A stretch of DNA of 64,000 bases from Marisa cornuarietis (GCA_004794655.1 SMMW01000046.1:4178501-4242500); one strand, 5' to 3'; positions 47,729 through 58,916 are shown, counted from the first letter of the stretch. The notes: generated by a model not told the origin, from the sequence alone. Translations and numbers: made by a program.

Positions 47729-48640
47729 GTCTGCTCTCTGAAACAAAGTTACCAACATTTCCAAAGAATTTTTGTTTAGCGAAGTGTCATGTTGAGATTA
47801 TATGGATCCTTCTGTACGTGACTGACCTCGTGTATAGGTAGATATACTGAAAAAATAAAGAAAATAAGAACGGCAATGACAGATGGACGGACGAGCATGC
47901 GTACAGAGGAGACAGGCAATGAAACAGACAATAAAAGAAAGTTCATTTATGTTCGTGGTGTAAAGGGCTGGTGATGGTGCTTCAACCATTACACCCACAA
48001 CTGTTAGCAGCAAAGGCCGGCAGCTGTGGGGGGACTGGAGGCAGCACGAAGTGGCGAGAGAACTAACTTGATCGTGTCAGTTAAGGATGACTGCGATGGT
48101 AGGAGATAACAGAAGACAATGTGGCAGGACTTTCTCAATATGTCATCGTCACGTGACTTGTGGCCTCCAGCTGCCACCGACCATCGGTTGCCAGTAAGCC
48201 TGCTCTCTCTCTCTCTCTTCCTTAACAAAACTAAAGAACCGACTTGCAACATACCACACATTTAAAAACGACAGCTTATCAGTTACACAGCGAGGAGTGA
48301 GAAAAATAGTTGACAGTTATACAAATATATATTCATTAAAAAAATAAACTTTGAGGCACAATATGTTACCGACTTTGAAACATCTTTATCCTTTGATCCG
48401 TGCACTCGGCATAAGAAAAACAATGGCACAGGCAGTGGTTGTAACAATATGCAAGTGGATGTGGATTCTTATTTTTCCATTGTGACCAAAGTAAATATAA
48501 ACATTAACTTCTGCATACATACTGTACACACACATGTACACGCACAGGTTCTCACACCCCACACATGGTGGAAGAGGGGGTAGAGATAAATGAAACAGTG
48601 TGGTCACATCGTCTCTTTGTGTAACTCTGTGTCCTTAATA
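47729..48640. other. Unassigned DNA
   Basis: No gene recognised. A CTCTCTCTCTCT run lies at 48205-48218. Confidence 0.45.

Positions 48641-48677
<37 letters not shown>
48641..48677. repeat. (ATT)n microsatellite
   Basis: Twelve ATT units. Confidence 0.95.
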
Positions 48678-48678
<1 letters not shown>

Positions 48679-49660
48679 CTCTCATAAAGTAAAATTCATT
48701 TGCATGTATAAAAGAGCTGCCAGGAGGAAGTGTGCAAGAGCAAGAAAAGAATTTTAATTTTATTTTGGACAAAGCATAATTTTACTGGAAAGCCCACTGA
48801 CAGATCTTTGTGTTTTGTTGAATGAAAGAGAACGAGCTGTCATGTGTTGTCTGCATGAAGTCTGTGAATTTGGAATGATCCAATACACAAAATAAAATTC
48901 ACAAATTCTTATTAGTGGCATTACAAATTATTGTCAAACGTAGATGCGACCCTCATAAAATCATTTACTGTTGGTATATGGTGATGTGGGGCAGTTGTAA
49001 GTTTAAAAATTGCAAAAAATTAGTAATTATGTTAAAATTATATTCTATGCCCACACATTTTAATAAATTTCAGAGAATTATTAATATCTATTATAAGTAA
49101 TAGTTTAACTGTGAGAGTCAACTACAGTATTTTTCTCTCCCCTTCCTTCTTTCCTTTGCAGAGTTCAGCTCATCCTAATAAAAACTTGCAGATGGTTTGC
49201 ATATTAGGCAGCAGCTATAAATAAATATGCCTGATCATGCAATCTCAAGAATTTCAAATTCCTGAAGCATTCACTTCACCAAGAAGTAGCATGAGTGATA
49301 TATAAAGTGAACACCACAATACTAAGATACTACAGAGCAAATAAAAATACAAGGACTTGCAAAAATGCAAGCAAAGGTATCAAACATATTAGAGGGAACA
49401 ATGTATAACCATTTAACAATCAAACTTGTATGATGGAATAACAAGTCTGGAGGGCAAAAATGATTAACAGAAAGGGTACAGGAGAGTAACAAGTACAATT
49501 TATGTTTTAGAATGTCTGTTTGGTTGGGACTTTTTAATTGTTAAACTGGAAACTATCTAAATATATTGCAAAACCATTTTCACCTTGTTGACACCAGCAC
49601 ATGAAGATCGTCCTCAGTACTGATGAAGGAGTAAAGAAATATCGACGAATGAGTAAAGTG
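48678..49660. other. AT-rich unique DNA with 3'-UTR-like character
   Basis: Uniformly AT-rich, non-repetitive, with AATAAAATTCAC near 48891 and several ATTTA motifs. A very strong splice acceptor shape (long CTTCCTTCTTTCC tract ending TTGCAG at 49161) is followed by an in-frame stretch of 20 codons (SSAHPNKNLQMVCILGSSYK) and a stop at about 49224. It could be a terminal exon with 3' UTR on the plus strand, but no upstream exon is recognisable. Confidence 0.25.
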
Positions 49661-49950
49661 CGTCCTCAGTACTGGTGAATGAGTAGAACACAGTGAGACG
49701 ACGAGTAACAGCAGCAATAACAAGAGCGGGTCAAAGGTCGATGAAAATGCCTGCTAAAGATTCCTCGACCACCCCCCCCCCCTGTGTCGTACAGGCTGCT
49801 AAACCTAGAGGACTGATGCTCTTGTCTAATAAAGTTCATCCTCCATTCTGGTTGCTTGCTTAAAGACAAACCATCGAAGAAAAACAAATACATCGGCGCA
49901 TAATTCCAAGAGGCCTTAAATTGATGTTTATCTACTCCCAGAGGTCCCAG

Positions 49951-49958
49951 TGACGTCA
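49951..49958. promoter_or_regulatory. Perfect CRE palindrome
   Basis: TGACGTCA is followed by GAGCGAGCGAGG. Isolated motif; function not shown. Confidence 0.25.
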
Positions 49959-50149
49959 GAGCGAGCGAGGGCAGCTGGCCCTCGTTTATACAATTTTTTA
50001 TCACCTGTTGTTGTGCGTCGCGCGGATTGTCTGCCAAATGTCACCTCACCTGGCTGTAAACAAATTATCAACGTGCCATCTTCTTTTCTACCTTCATCGA
50101 TCTCACTTATCCCCGTGCAGAGAGCAATGCTCTGAACGTTTAATGCAAT

Positions 50150-50440
50150 GCGTTTTTATTTATTTATTTATTTTTGTTATTGTTGTTGTTCCAGTCTATT
50201 GTTGTCCTTGCTTCAGTGGATTATTGAGTTGGTTTCAGTGTATTGTTGTTTCAGGGCTGTTTATTTCATTGTCTTGCTGTGTTTGTTTCACTGCTTTAGT
50301 CACATGGTGTCGGCATACTGTAGTGTTGAAGTGCGTTCTTCAGTTGGTTTCAGTTACTGTTGTGCTTCTTTCAATGCGTTTTTCAGCTGGTTTCGGTGTG
50401 TTGTTGTGTTTTCCTACATTATTCTTGTATTTTAAATTGG
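50150..50440. repeat. T-rich degenerate minisatellite (GTTGGTTTCAGTGTATTGTTGT-like)
   Basis: After (TTTA)n at 50155-50176, the motif TTGGTTTCAGTGTATTGTTG recurs in diverged forms near 50229, 50341 and 50387, mixed with TGTTGTTTCAG-like pieces. The 212-codon plus frame (50008-50646) across it is rich in Val, Phe, Cys, Leu and Ser for this reason and is not called a gene. Confidence 0.55.
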
Positions 50441-52494
50441 TAGACTATGATAACAACAAGATCTCTTATCGCAGAATCAAATTTATTATGCAAGTGTACC
50501 AGCGGGATTATTGTTTCTGTTTATTATATTGTATGTCATTGTATTTGTTTCATCATGTTGCCCACTCCACTGCTCGGGGTTTTTCACTGTTTGTGCAAAT
50601 ACTTATTTGCTTGGTTGGTTTTTTTGTTTTTTTTTCCATGACTTAACGCTGCTACTATCAAAAACAAGTCTCAGACCCAACCCAGACTAAATCCGTTGCT
50701 TTGTTTTGCTTTGATTTGTTTTGCAGTTTTATCCTTTTTGTGTTTTTTGTCGGGGTTTTTAACGCTGCTCAGTTCCAAGAAATTGTAGATCTATCAAAAG
50801 CATTGTTGACGAGCGTCTAGCTATCTTATTCTAAGAAAGAAAAAAAAAACCCAACTCGAATCATTTACTAAGGTGCACTACCCAAAGAGGGAAAGGGGGT
50901 GGATGGGCCTTGGGCCCAAATAAAGAGAGTGAGTTCCCTTGAAGTCCAGGCGCGTGCGACATAAAACGCGAGGACGTGGTGACGATTGATGACACTGCCA
51001 ATCGGGAGCCATACCTATGATGGATGTAGCCGCCATCTCGCCCACAGGAACGGCCAGGAGGCGTGGAGGGGGATGGAGAATGGGGTGCGGGAGGACGCAT
51101 GAAAGTGTCCCTCCTCTGATTAATCGTGGTCGCCAGGCACGTGCGGAGGCCGGGAAGACACCACAGGAAATTACGTCAGGCTTTCATCTCGCCACCGTTC
51201 CGGCCGCGTGAAGTGTGCTGACAGGGCTACCTGTGCCGGGTGTCTTGCTCCAACGGTACCTCGCTGCAGTCTACAGACGACAATAGATCGACAAGTCGAT
51301 AGATAGATAGATATGTTGAATCTGAAAAGGCGATAAGGAAGGAGTTTGGTTCGTATCCCAGGAATGTTTGGTCGGAGTGGGGATTGTTACTTTGTGGGCG
51401 GAACGTTGGGTTGGTCTGTCGGAGGGAGGGGTAGCAGTTTGGTTGATGTTTGGGAGTAGTTTGTTTAGTCTGCAGAGAAAGGGAAAGTTTTTCTTAAGGG
51501 AATTTTTAGTGAGCGTAGGAAAAGCTTGGTTATTCTACGGAGGGTTTGTTTGTGGGGAAGAGGCAGGCAGTCCGCTCTGTTAAAGAGTTTTCATAGCAGT
51601 TCACTTTCCGCCGAAGTTGCACAGTGTTTTACATTTACTTTATGATGATCAAAAAGCGCCAAAATTTCGTCAAGTATTTGACAATGTGCGGCCCTTTGAG
51701 AAAGACCCCGACTCCGTACCTTCTTAAAGTGGTTTCCCCCCTCAAACGATATAATAATGACGAGAAGCAAGGGTCGATTAGTCAATACTGACTTGGCTTA
51801 AGTTAAGCCATACAACAACAGAGTACCTCTTTAATGCATTCCCCATTAGGAATAAGTGCGAGTAAGCGGATCATACTCATTCATTACTAACGTACATTTT
51901 TTCTGTAGCATTGTCATCTCCGAACTTAGGATGCGATATGTAAGGGATGGCAGAAGTTAAAATAAATTTTATGAGACTGAATTTATTGCACTTATTTCCA
52001 TCTCCTCTACTACTCCCACCGCACACAAAATGTACAAAAGCTACAAAAATATTAAGTGGTGTAAATACATAATAACTGTTACTGCTACAAAATAACTGGT
52101 TTCTGTCATACGGGGCTTTGCTTTGCAGATTTTTTTAATTTTTTTTTTTAGCGAATACAGGTGTTCGCGAAGATGCACAAGAAGACAGGTCGCACTGTTC
52201 CTTAGTTCCCATTGCTCTCCATCTCCTGTGCCTCCCTACCACCCCCCTTTACCTTCAACTCGTCCTCCATCCCTCGCTCCTCCATTCCTCACCTTGGCAA
52301 TAAAGGTGACGTTCACGCCTGCTGCGCAGAAACAAAAGACCCGGATGGATGTCCCGCTCACGGTACGCGAGCGGACGGGGGAGCTGCACGCGCAAGCCAC
52401 ACGCGCCCAGAACCCGCGTGCGCCAGTCGGCAGGTAGGAGCCCCCGCCAGCCCCGCGACATCTGGCAACCGGTGAGTAGAGGTGGGAGGGACAC
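50441..52494. other. Unassigned DNA
   Basis: A short (GATA)n run at 51298-51313. 52300-52480 is CpG-rich with frames open on both strands. No gene recognised. Confidence 0.45.
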
Positions 52495-52513
52495 GGGGGG
52501 GGGGGGGGGGGGG
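52495..52513 (+). repeat. G19 homopolymer
   Basis: Nineteen consecutive G residues, the longest homopolymer in the window. Length is likely unstable and the tract can form quadruplex. Confidence 0.95.
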
Positions 52514-53328
52514 TAGAAGAGGATGAAGGGAGCGCAGAGCGCTCACCGTCCGTCACAGCGTCACCCGCTTCCTCCTAGCTGCACACCGCAGCACCAGCCA
52601 CCCACCCCCTTCCTCCACCACCCACTTCCTTATTCTCTCCCACCCTCCACCCGAAACCCATCGTGGGCAGGCGGGTGCTGCGCTGCCAGCAAAATGAATG
52701 CCTGCTCAGGTGGCAATACCTTTTCAAACACCAACACCTCAGGTCGCGGCCTCACATATTGGCAGCGTTCGCCCTCTAGCGGTAGCTGCTGACAGCAAGG
52801 AGAGATGACTCGCCAAAGGAAACAATTACAACAATGGCGAGTCTTTTTTCTCTCCCCCACCCCTCAAACCACCCACCTGTCCAGCCCCGCACCCAACTCA
52901 TAAGATGAATGCGGAGAATTCTCCCAGGAAGACTAGACGACCGCTTCACACATAAATATTTATTTTAATAACGACGGGAGAGATTACGATATGAGGTCAC
53001 AACCTCCGGGTGTCTTAAGAGTCCAGGTGCTTTGTTCCTTGAAGTGTACATCATAAATCTATGTATTTTACAGGTTATCATTTTACACTCGCTTTACGAG
53101 CGGAGACAAGTGTCTTTGGACGGCAGCTTAATGACGATGATGATGAATTATCAATATTGGTCTTTCCTGGTCCATGTGCTGACTGAATACGGTTTAAAGA
53201 AAATTAAACACACCCACACACTCTCACTCACTCTAGCAAAGAAGGAAAGAAAAGAAAGAAGTTATGTAGCTACTTCTCTGATCGTTTCCAAGCCGTGCTA
53301 ATGAAGGATGAGAAATCGACATATTTAA
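52514..53328. other. Unassigned DNA
   Basis: CCACC-rich tract at 52580-52660. The frame at 53032-53301 contains LHSLYERRQVSLDGS, faintly like the SYL..RKQRVVVDG segment just upstream of LINE RT motif B, but the spacing to the RT motif at 53341 is about 150 bp too long. I leave it open whether the LINE relic starts here. Confidence 0.35.
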
Positions 53329-55131
53329 GTGCCTGCAGGTGTTTCCCAAGTCTCTGTTTTAGGCCCTCTTTTATTTTTGATGTATATTAAGGGCATTATC
53401 ACCGACATAAGCCAAACAACAGAGTATTTGCTTACGATACTAGTTTTTTCTAGTCATGTGTAATACTAATCTTAGACATGGAATGCTACCATCAGATCTT
53501 AGAAAAATATGCAGCTTGGCCGAAAGTTAAGTTTAGTGAAGGAACAACTGAATTATTGAATTTTAATCGACGCTTCGAAACTATGCAATATGTGCACTGT
53601 GGAAGTAGTTTTTTTGGGATGAGCACATTAATTGAAAAGTCTCAATATTAATTAGCTGTCTCAAGCAATATAAATACTGGTTCAGTAGAAAGCATTAATA
53701 CGTCTTTCGTTTTACAAATTTTATGATTTTGCTGATGTTATCTGGGATGGCTGAACTGATTTACAATCATCAATCTTACAAACATCTCATCTTGTCATTA
53801 GAATATTTACTGGATGTATAAAAGGAACTATTTATTCAAAATTATGAAGAAGCAAATCAGACTTTTGTACTGTAAAAGAAATAAGGAAAAGACACAGACT
53901 AATACTTTATTTCAAAATGACAAATGGACTTTGCCTGAATTATTTATTACAAAATTTACCAACATTAGTCTCAGCAAATAACCCTTAGCAAAGACAGAGA
54001 TAAAATGAAAGACGTATTCCTAAAATTCTAGAAATTCTTTCAAAACTAACATCTTGGCTCGTAGTTATGAAGCGAGAGTAAGAAGTTTCCACCGGGGCAA
54101 AATGGGGGATGCAAGGAAAAGCGTCTTGTTTCCAAATTTATAAAACAGTGTCCAGACTCCGAGGGCACTACTTTCTCTATTTTTTTTACCCCAGGCCAAC
54201 TCTGATGCCGCTTTATGATTACAGTTCCTCGGGTAAACAACATGCATGGGGTCTGGGCACCACTTTATAATTTTGGAATCAAGACGCTTGTCCTTAAGTT
54301 CTCCATGTTGCTCAAACTTTCCCTCGCTTCATAAGCACCAGCCAGACTGGAACAACCCACCCCAACACAATGAGCCACCTCAATTCCATAGTTTATAAGA
54401 TACATCAGTATGCCTGATAATAATGTTCTTGCTTTTTATTATCTTGGTAATCGTACTGACAAAGATTTTTCATTATAAGCTAGGTATTGGAATTAATAAC
54501 TTAAGCTTAAATTTATTTCAAATAAAGCAACGTGTTCATGAACTCTCTTAAGTAAGTCACTTAAGCTGTTTATTTATGTGTCCACTTTATTACAATATCC
54601 GTCCAGTGGCTCTGTATAAAATTAAGCTACCTTCTCAGATTCATTTAATTACAGATTCAGCCATCCTGAACTGACACTTTGTCAGAAATGTGTTTTTTTA
54701 GCAGCTCATAATTTCATTAGATAGACTACATGTATATTGTACAGTGTACATGGCGCTATATACTATGTTGTTATAGCTTGTTATGATCAGGTATTATAAC
54801 TTTTAGTTTAGATTCTGATTTCATTTTGTTCTCCGGCACAAAACACTTCCAACTTCATATCCGTCTTTGATTAGTTCTAACACTTTTGATCTTATGCTCT
54901 TGTTATTTATTATTCTGTCAGTGTAATTGTTGAGTACCCACCTATGTGGAAAATTGTCCGTGTAATTGTTAGGTATATGCGTATGTGGACAATTGTCAGT
55001 GTAATTGTTAAGATACCCGCTTATGTGGACAATTGTCCTCGCGGATGACCACATACTATAGTTTCACTCTTTTAGTGATGCCTTTTCTGTTGTAAAGATA
55101 AGTAAAGTTGGGTAATGCCAATAAAAAAAAA
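53329..55131 (+). pseudogene. Decayed LINE: reverse transcriptase 3' half plus 3' UTR
   Basis: Successive frame-shifted segments give the order of a Jockey/CR1-type non-LTR retrotransposon RT. These are VSQVSVLGPLLFLMYI (53341-53388), then FAYDTS where FADDTS is expected (53425-53445), then FSEGTTELLNF (53530-53562). C-terminal segments follow: YDFADVIWDG (53720-53750), RIFTGCIKGTIYSKL (53800-53845), and RHRLILYFKMTNGLC with NYLLQNLPTLVSANN (53890-53982). The YADD-type catalytic box has lost its first Asp (FAYD). Stops and frameshifts separate the blocks, so the copy is dead. The 3' UTR (about 54560-55131) ends in GTAAAGATAAGTAAAGTTG and poly-A and matches the truncated copy at 26955-27412. 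Confidence 0.85.
54918..55035 (+). repeat. Three tandem copies of a 39-40-bp unit in the LINE 3' UTR
   Basis: Units start GTCAGTGTAATTGTTGAG (54918), GTCCGTGTAATTGTTAGG (54957) and GTCAGTGTAATTGTTAAG (54996). Each ends TATGTGGA(A/C)AATT. The homologous LINE 3' UTR near 27300 has a single diverged unit, so the triplication occurred in this copy or its source lineage. Confidence 0.85.
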
Positions 55132-55225
55132 GTTCCACATACTCAGATTATTCAGTCAAATGAACCTGACTTGTGATTACCAGTGAGTTGAAAGCATCCA
55201 AGGGATTTCCGAAGGTTGCGTTGTC

Positions 55226-56685
55226 TTAGTGTACAGTGTGACAGGTTTAGTGTACAGTGTGACAGGTTGTGCACAGTGTGACAGGTTTAGTGTACAGTGT
55301 GACAGGCCTAGTGCACAGTGTGACAGGTTTAGTGCACAATGTGACAGGTTTAGTGTACAGTGTGACAGGTTAAGTGTACAATGTGACAGGTTTAGTGTAC
55401 AGTGTGACAGGTTTAGTGCACAGTGTGACAGGCCTAGTGCACAGTGTGACAGGTTTAGTGCACAGTGTGACAGGCCTAGTGCACAGTGTGACAGGTTTAG
55501 TGCACAATGTGACAGGTTTAGTGTACAGTGTGACAGGTTTAGTGTACAGTGTGACAGGCCTAGTGCACAGTGTGACAGGTTTAGTGCACAATGTGACAGG
55601 TTTAGTGTACAGTGTGACAGGTTTAGTGTACAGTGTGACAGGCCTAGTGCACAGTGTGACAGGTTTAGTGCACAGTGTGACAGGTTTAGTGTATAGTGTG
55701 ACAGGTTTAGTGCACAGTGTGACAGGTTTAGTGTATAGTGTGACAGGTTTAGTGTACCGTGTGACAGGTTGTGCACAGTGTGACAGGTTAAGTGTATAGT
55801 GGGACAGGTTGTGCACAGTGTGACAGGTTTAGTGTACAGTATGACAGGTTTAGTGTACAGTGTGACAGGTTGTGCACAGTGTGACAGGTTTAGTGTACAG
55901 TATGACAGGTTAAGTGTACAGTGTGACAGGTTGTGCACAGTGTGACAGGTTTAGTGTACAGTATGACAGGTTTAGTGTACAGTGTGATAGGTTTAGTGTA
56001 CAGTTTGATAGGCCTAGTGCACAGTGTGACAGGTTTAGTGTACAGTGTGACAGGTTTACTGCACAGTGTGACAGGTTCAGTGTACAGTGTGACAGGTTGT
56101 GCACAGTATGACAGGTTTAGTGTACCGTGTGACAGGTTGTGCACAGTTTGACAGGTTTAGTGTACAGTATGACAGGTTAAGTGTATAGTGTGACAGGTTG
56201 TGCACAGTGTGACAGGTTTAGTGTACAGTGTGACAGGTTGTGCACAGTGTGACAGGTTTAGTGTACAGTGTGACAGGTTTAGTGTACCGTGTGACAGGTT
56301 GTGCACAGTGTGACAGGTTTAGTGCACAGTGTGACAGGTTTAGTGTACAGTATGACAGGTTGTGCACAATGTGACAGGTTTAGTGCACAATGTGACAGGT
56401 TTAGTGCACAGTGTGACAGGTTAAGTGTACAGTGTGACAGGTTTAGTGCACAATGTGACAGGTTTAGTGCACAGTGTGACAGGTTAAGTGTACAGTGTGA
56501 CAGGTTTAGTGCACAGTGTGACAGGTTAAGTGTACAGTGTGACAGGTTGTGCACAGTGTGACAGGTTTAGTGTATAGTGTGACATGTTTAGTTCACAGTA
56601 TGACATGTTTAGTGCACAGTGTGACAGGCTTAGTGCACAGTGTGACAGGCTTAGTGCACAGCGTGACAGGCTTAGTGTACAGTGT
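55226..56685. repeat. 21-bp minisatellite, about 70 units, with higher-order structure
   Basis: The consensus unit is TGACAGGTTTAGTGTACAGTG. Main variants are GTGCAC for GTGTAC, GGCC for GGTT, CAATG for CAGTG, and a 19-bp unit lacking two bases (TGACAGGTTGTGCACAGTG). At 55473, 55557 and 55641 a GGCC-type unit starts a four-unit block with exact 84-bp periodicity: a higher-order repeat. Since 21 is divisible by 3 and the unit lacks stops, both strands stay open (heptads QCDRFSV, YSVTGLV, NLSHCTL, KPVTLYT), giving frames up to 253 codons that are not evidence of protein. The 19-bp units break the frame. The array lies about 95 bp after the LINE poly-A. Confidence 0.95.
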
Positions 56686-57425
56686 TCAGCTTAGTGGGTA
56701 AATGTTCATCAGAACAAAACACTATCTTGTCAAAACGAGGGCTACTATCCTGTCTTATATTGGAGTAGGCAGGACTAACTCTTGTCTACGACTAGGGTCC
56801 AAACTTCTGAGTAAACACTGCATTCATCCATGAATAAGTGGATGCAGGTCCTGTGTTTTTAACACCATTCTGCTACAGATTCTCGACTATAGAAGTCAGT
56901 ACTTATTACTTCATGTTGGGTAAAGATGAATAAAGACGCTTTTAGAAAACAATAAAGATTGAAAAGAAAAATTGTAAAAGTCATTTTATACAATGGTCTG
57001 AAAGAAAGAAAATTTTAGAATGGTTTTGTGAATTATTTTACACTAATCTCAAAGCCAAAGTAGGATTACGATTCCTCAACAATCTGTGAAGTAAATAAAA
57101 AAATGTACAAAGAATTTAAAGAAAACCATCAGAGGTAGATACAAATTACTTTTTACACAGGAACGACAATTTTTTTGCCCTTTACTTCAGGTTAATATTA
57201 CACTGTCACTTATCGAAACGAAACAGTTAGCTCTTACAAGTATTTAACCCTTGAAAGAAGTTCAAATGATTGAGAACATTGCCTGTTGGGAGTGTCATAT
57301 ATAAGAAAAGCTCGTGTTAATTATTAAAAGGAAACTCAATAAGAGATAATTCTCTAATACTGAGAAGCGGACATTTTCGAGTTTTGAGCAACTTAAGTTA
57401 ATTGCCTGACAACTTTGCACAGCAA
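56686..57425. other. Unassigned AT-rich DNA
   Basis: GGTAAAGATGAATAAAGACG near 56919 resembles the LINE 3' terminus at 55090 (TGTAAAGATAAGTAAAGTTG), but nothing else aligns. No gene recognised. Confidence 0.4.
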
Positions 57426-57591
57426 GTCCACTGTTTGATCCTAGTACATGCTCGAAACTTCTTGGTTCTGCTCTGTCCTGGGTCCACTACTTGATTATAA
57501 TGTATAAATTAAATTTCTTAGTAGCTGAACTGTTTTTGTCTACTATTTGATCGTAGTACATAAGCTAAACGTTTTAGTGGCTGACTTAAAC
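57426..57591 (+). repeat. Three tandem copies of a diverged 56-bp unit
   Basis: GTCCACTGTTTGATCCTAGTAC (57426), GTCCACTACTTGATTATAATG (57482) and GTCTACTATTTGATCGTAGTAC (57538) open the three copies. A fourth GTCCAC at 57592 marks the end. Confidence 0.8.
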
Positions 57592-58029
57592 GTCCACAGA
57601 TTTTGCAACGACCGCCATTTTCTAATTTACTCTTGAAGGGCGAAGGGCAGAGAAAACTAATTTTTAAACAGGAACAATTCCAAAAGGGGAAACAACCGAA
57701 ACAATGAAAAGAAGAAAAGAACTAAAAACATCCGGGTATTTAGACTAGTACAGTAATAGAGTGTAAAAGTGGTAAATAGTTTTAACAGAAAACATCTTTA
57801 TTTCCCAGCTGCCTGATCTGTGTGTTGTTGGCCCCCAGCTCCCATGTGCTTTAAAATTTTCTTTCTTTCTTTCAAACAAAGCCTGACACGCACTCGTTAT
57901 CAGTGCCTGCCTAAAGAAACTTCATTTACGAAGCCACAACCGAGATTTAGAAAATTAACATCAAAATAACTTTCGCTCGTCATTTGCACTTTGGGTCCAT
58001 TAAGGTCGCTGCTGCTTCGCGTCTCTGAA

Positions 58030-58345
58030 AGATGTTTGTCCAGCATCTTCCTTTTCTTTGCACGTGCAGCTCGGAAAAGGAGGCGGGGAGGAGGGAACCA
58101 CGAAGGAGCTGACCCGACCGCACTTAAATCGCAATACGTCGTGTTTAATCGAGCGTGATGGTGACGTTTGATCTCGCCGTTGGCGGCCGTTTGGCCAAAC
58201 AAACACGACTTTGGGGTTTTCGGCGAGTGTCTCTACCCTCGTTCGGGGAAACATTTCAGCCGGCGATGACACATCTTCCAAGCGCGAGGTCGGTCCTGCG
58301 CCGAGAGTAGCGTTTCCATTAAAGATCGTCGCCAGGAGCTGCTGA
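58030..58345. other. CpG-rich island upstream of the first-exon candidate
   Basis: GC-rich with frequent CpG; frames of 93-100 codons on the minus strand without family resemblance. It lies 0.5-0.9 kb upstream of the exon at 58881 and runs directly into the CRE at 58346, so distal promoter or enhancer function is plausible. Confidence 0.35.
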
Positions 58346-58379
58346 TGACGTCACTGTGCACTCTCACCTCAGTCACGTG
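58346..58379. promoter_or_regulatory. CRE and E-box cluster
   Basis: A perfect TGACGTCA (58346-58353) is followed by GTCACGTGCC with a CACGTG E-box near 58374. About 0.5 kb upstream of the first-exon candidate. Confidence 0.35.
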
Positions 58380-58823
58380 CCGTGTCATAGGACGAATAAA
58401 TCTGAGCGGTAGAGAGAGACAGACAAAAATAGAGACAGAGAATGACAGAAGAAAGACTCTAGAGTCTAGATAATGTTTACGGTAAGAAACCCTTACAAGA
58501 AAACAAGGAAAACACAGAACTTGCTTGGTACAAGTTCACAGGGTTAGGAACATGCTTTGTTAAGCGCGATCCCTGCTATACACGTACTTCTTGAAGTGCA
58601 TGATTCTGATCTTGCATAACGATGTATAGCTGTGTCTGGAGGAACATTTACGGGACGATGGAAACCCGATAACAATATCGGCAGGTTCTACCCATACCCT
58701 GCCACCCGACTCAAGCTGTGTTTTCGTAAGGTTTACGGGGGTTTACAGAGAACGTGTAAACACGGACCTTCATTCACTGGATAAGTGTCTCTCATTCGTT
58801 GCCTCTTGACTCTATCATAGGAG

Positions 58824-58880
58824 TGACCAATCGTAACAAACCCTCAAAACGAAGGGCTTTCACTTCCGTTTCCTGTCAAA
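58824..58880 (+). promoter_or_regulatory. Core promoter candidate: CCAAT box and ETS-type site
   Basis: GTGACCAATCG (58823-58833) is a CCAAT (NF-Y) box. ACTTCCGTTTCC (58862-58873) carries an ETS-type TTCCG core. The initiation context, CAAAATGGCGGAT, matches the YY1-type AANATGGCGG element often found at the start codon of TATA-less housekeeping genes. No TATA box is visible. The CCAAT-to-ETS spacing of about 35 bp suits transcription starting near 58855-58870, giving a very short 5' UTR. Confidence 0.55.
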
Positions 58881-58916
58881 ATGGCGGATCTTCCTAAAGT
58901 AGAAGACATTTTAGAA
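58881..58916 (+). CDS. First coding exon of an unidentified gene (5' partial)
   Basis: ATG at 58881 opens MADLPKVEDILE (12 codons). After the last codon GAA comes GTGAGT (58917-58922), a near-consensus splice donor, leaving phase 0. The ATG is part of CAAAATGGCGGA and lies right behind CCAAT and ETS-type motifs, the arrangement of a housekeeping gene with a tiny first exon. I do not recognise the N-terminus. The next exon could be anywhere downstream, possibly outside the window; a weak candidate is at 60715-60807. The alternative is that this is an orphan promoter or chance, since only 36 coding bases are available. Confidence 0.5.

Noticed and set aside
50008..50646. 212-codon plus-strand frame, hydrophobic, could be read as a membrane protein
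   Set aside because: The sequence is a T-rich degenerate repeat; Phe/Val/Cys/Leu richness follows from composition and two other frames are also open there.
55177..55938. 253-codon minus-strand frame (and 155/141/148-codon frames) over the minisatellite
   Set aside because: The 21-bp unit has no stop in several frames, so long frames arise on both strands automatically. The heptad composition is identical throughout and 19-bp units break the frame.
57595..57625. Minus-strand ATGGCGG start (AAAATGGCGGTCGTTGC)
   Set aside because: The frame closes after ten codons without a splice donor, and no CCAAT or ETS motif precedes it.
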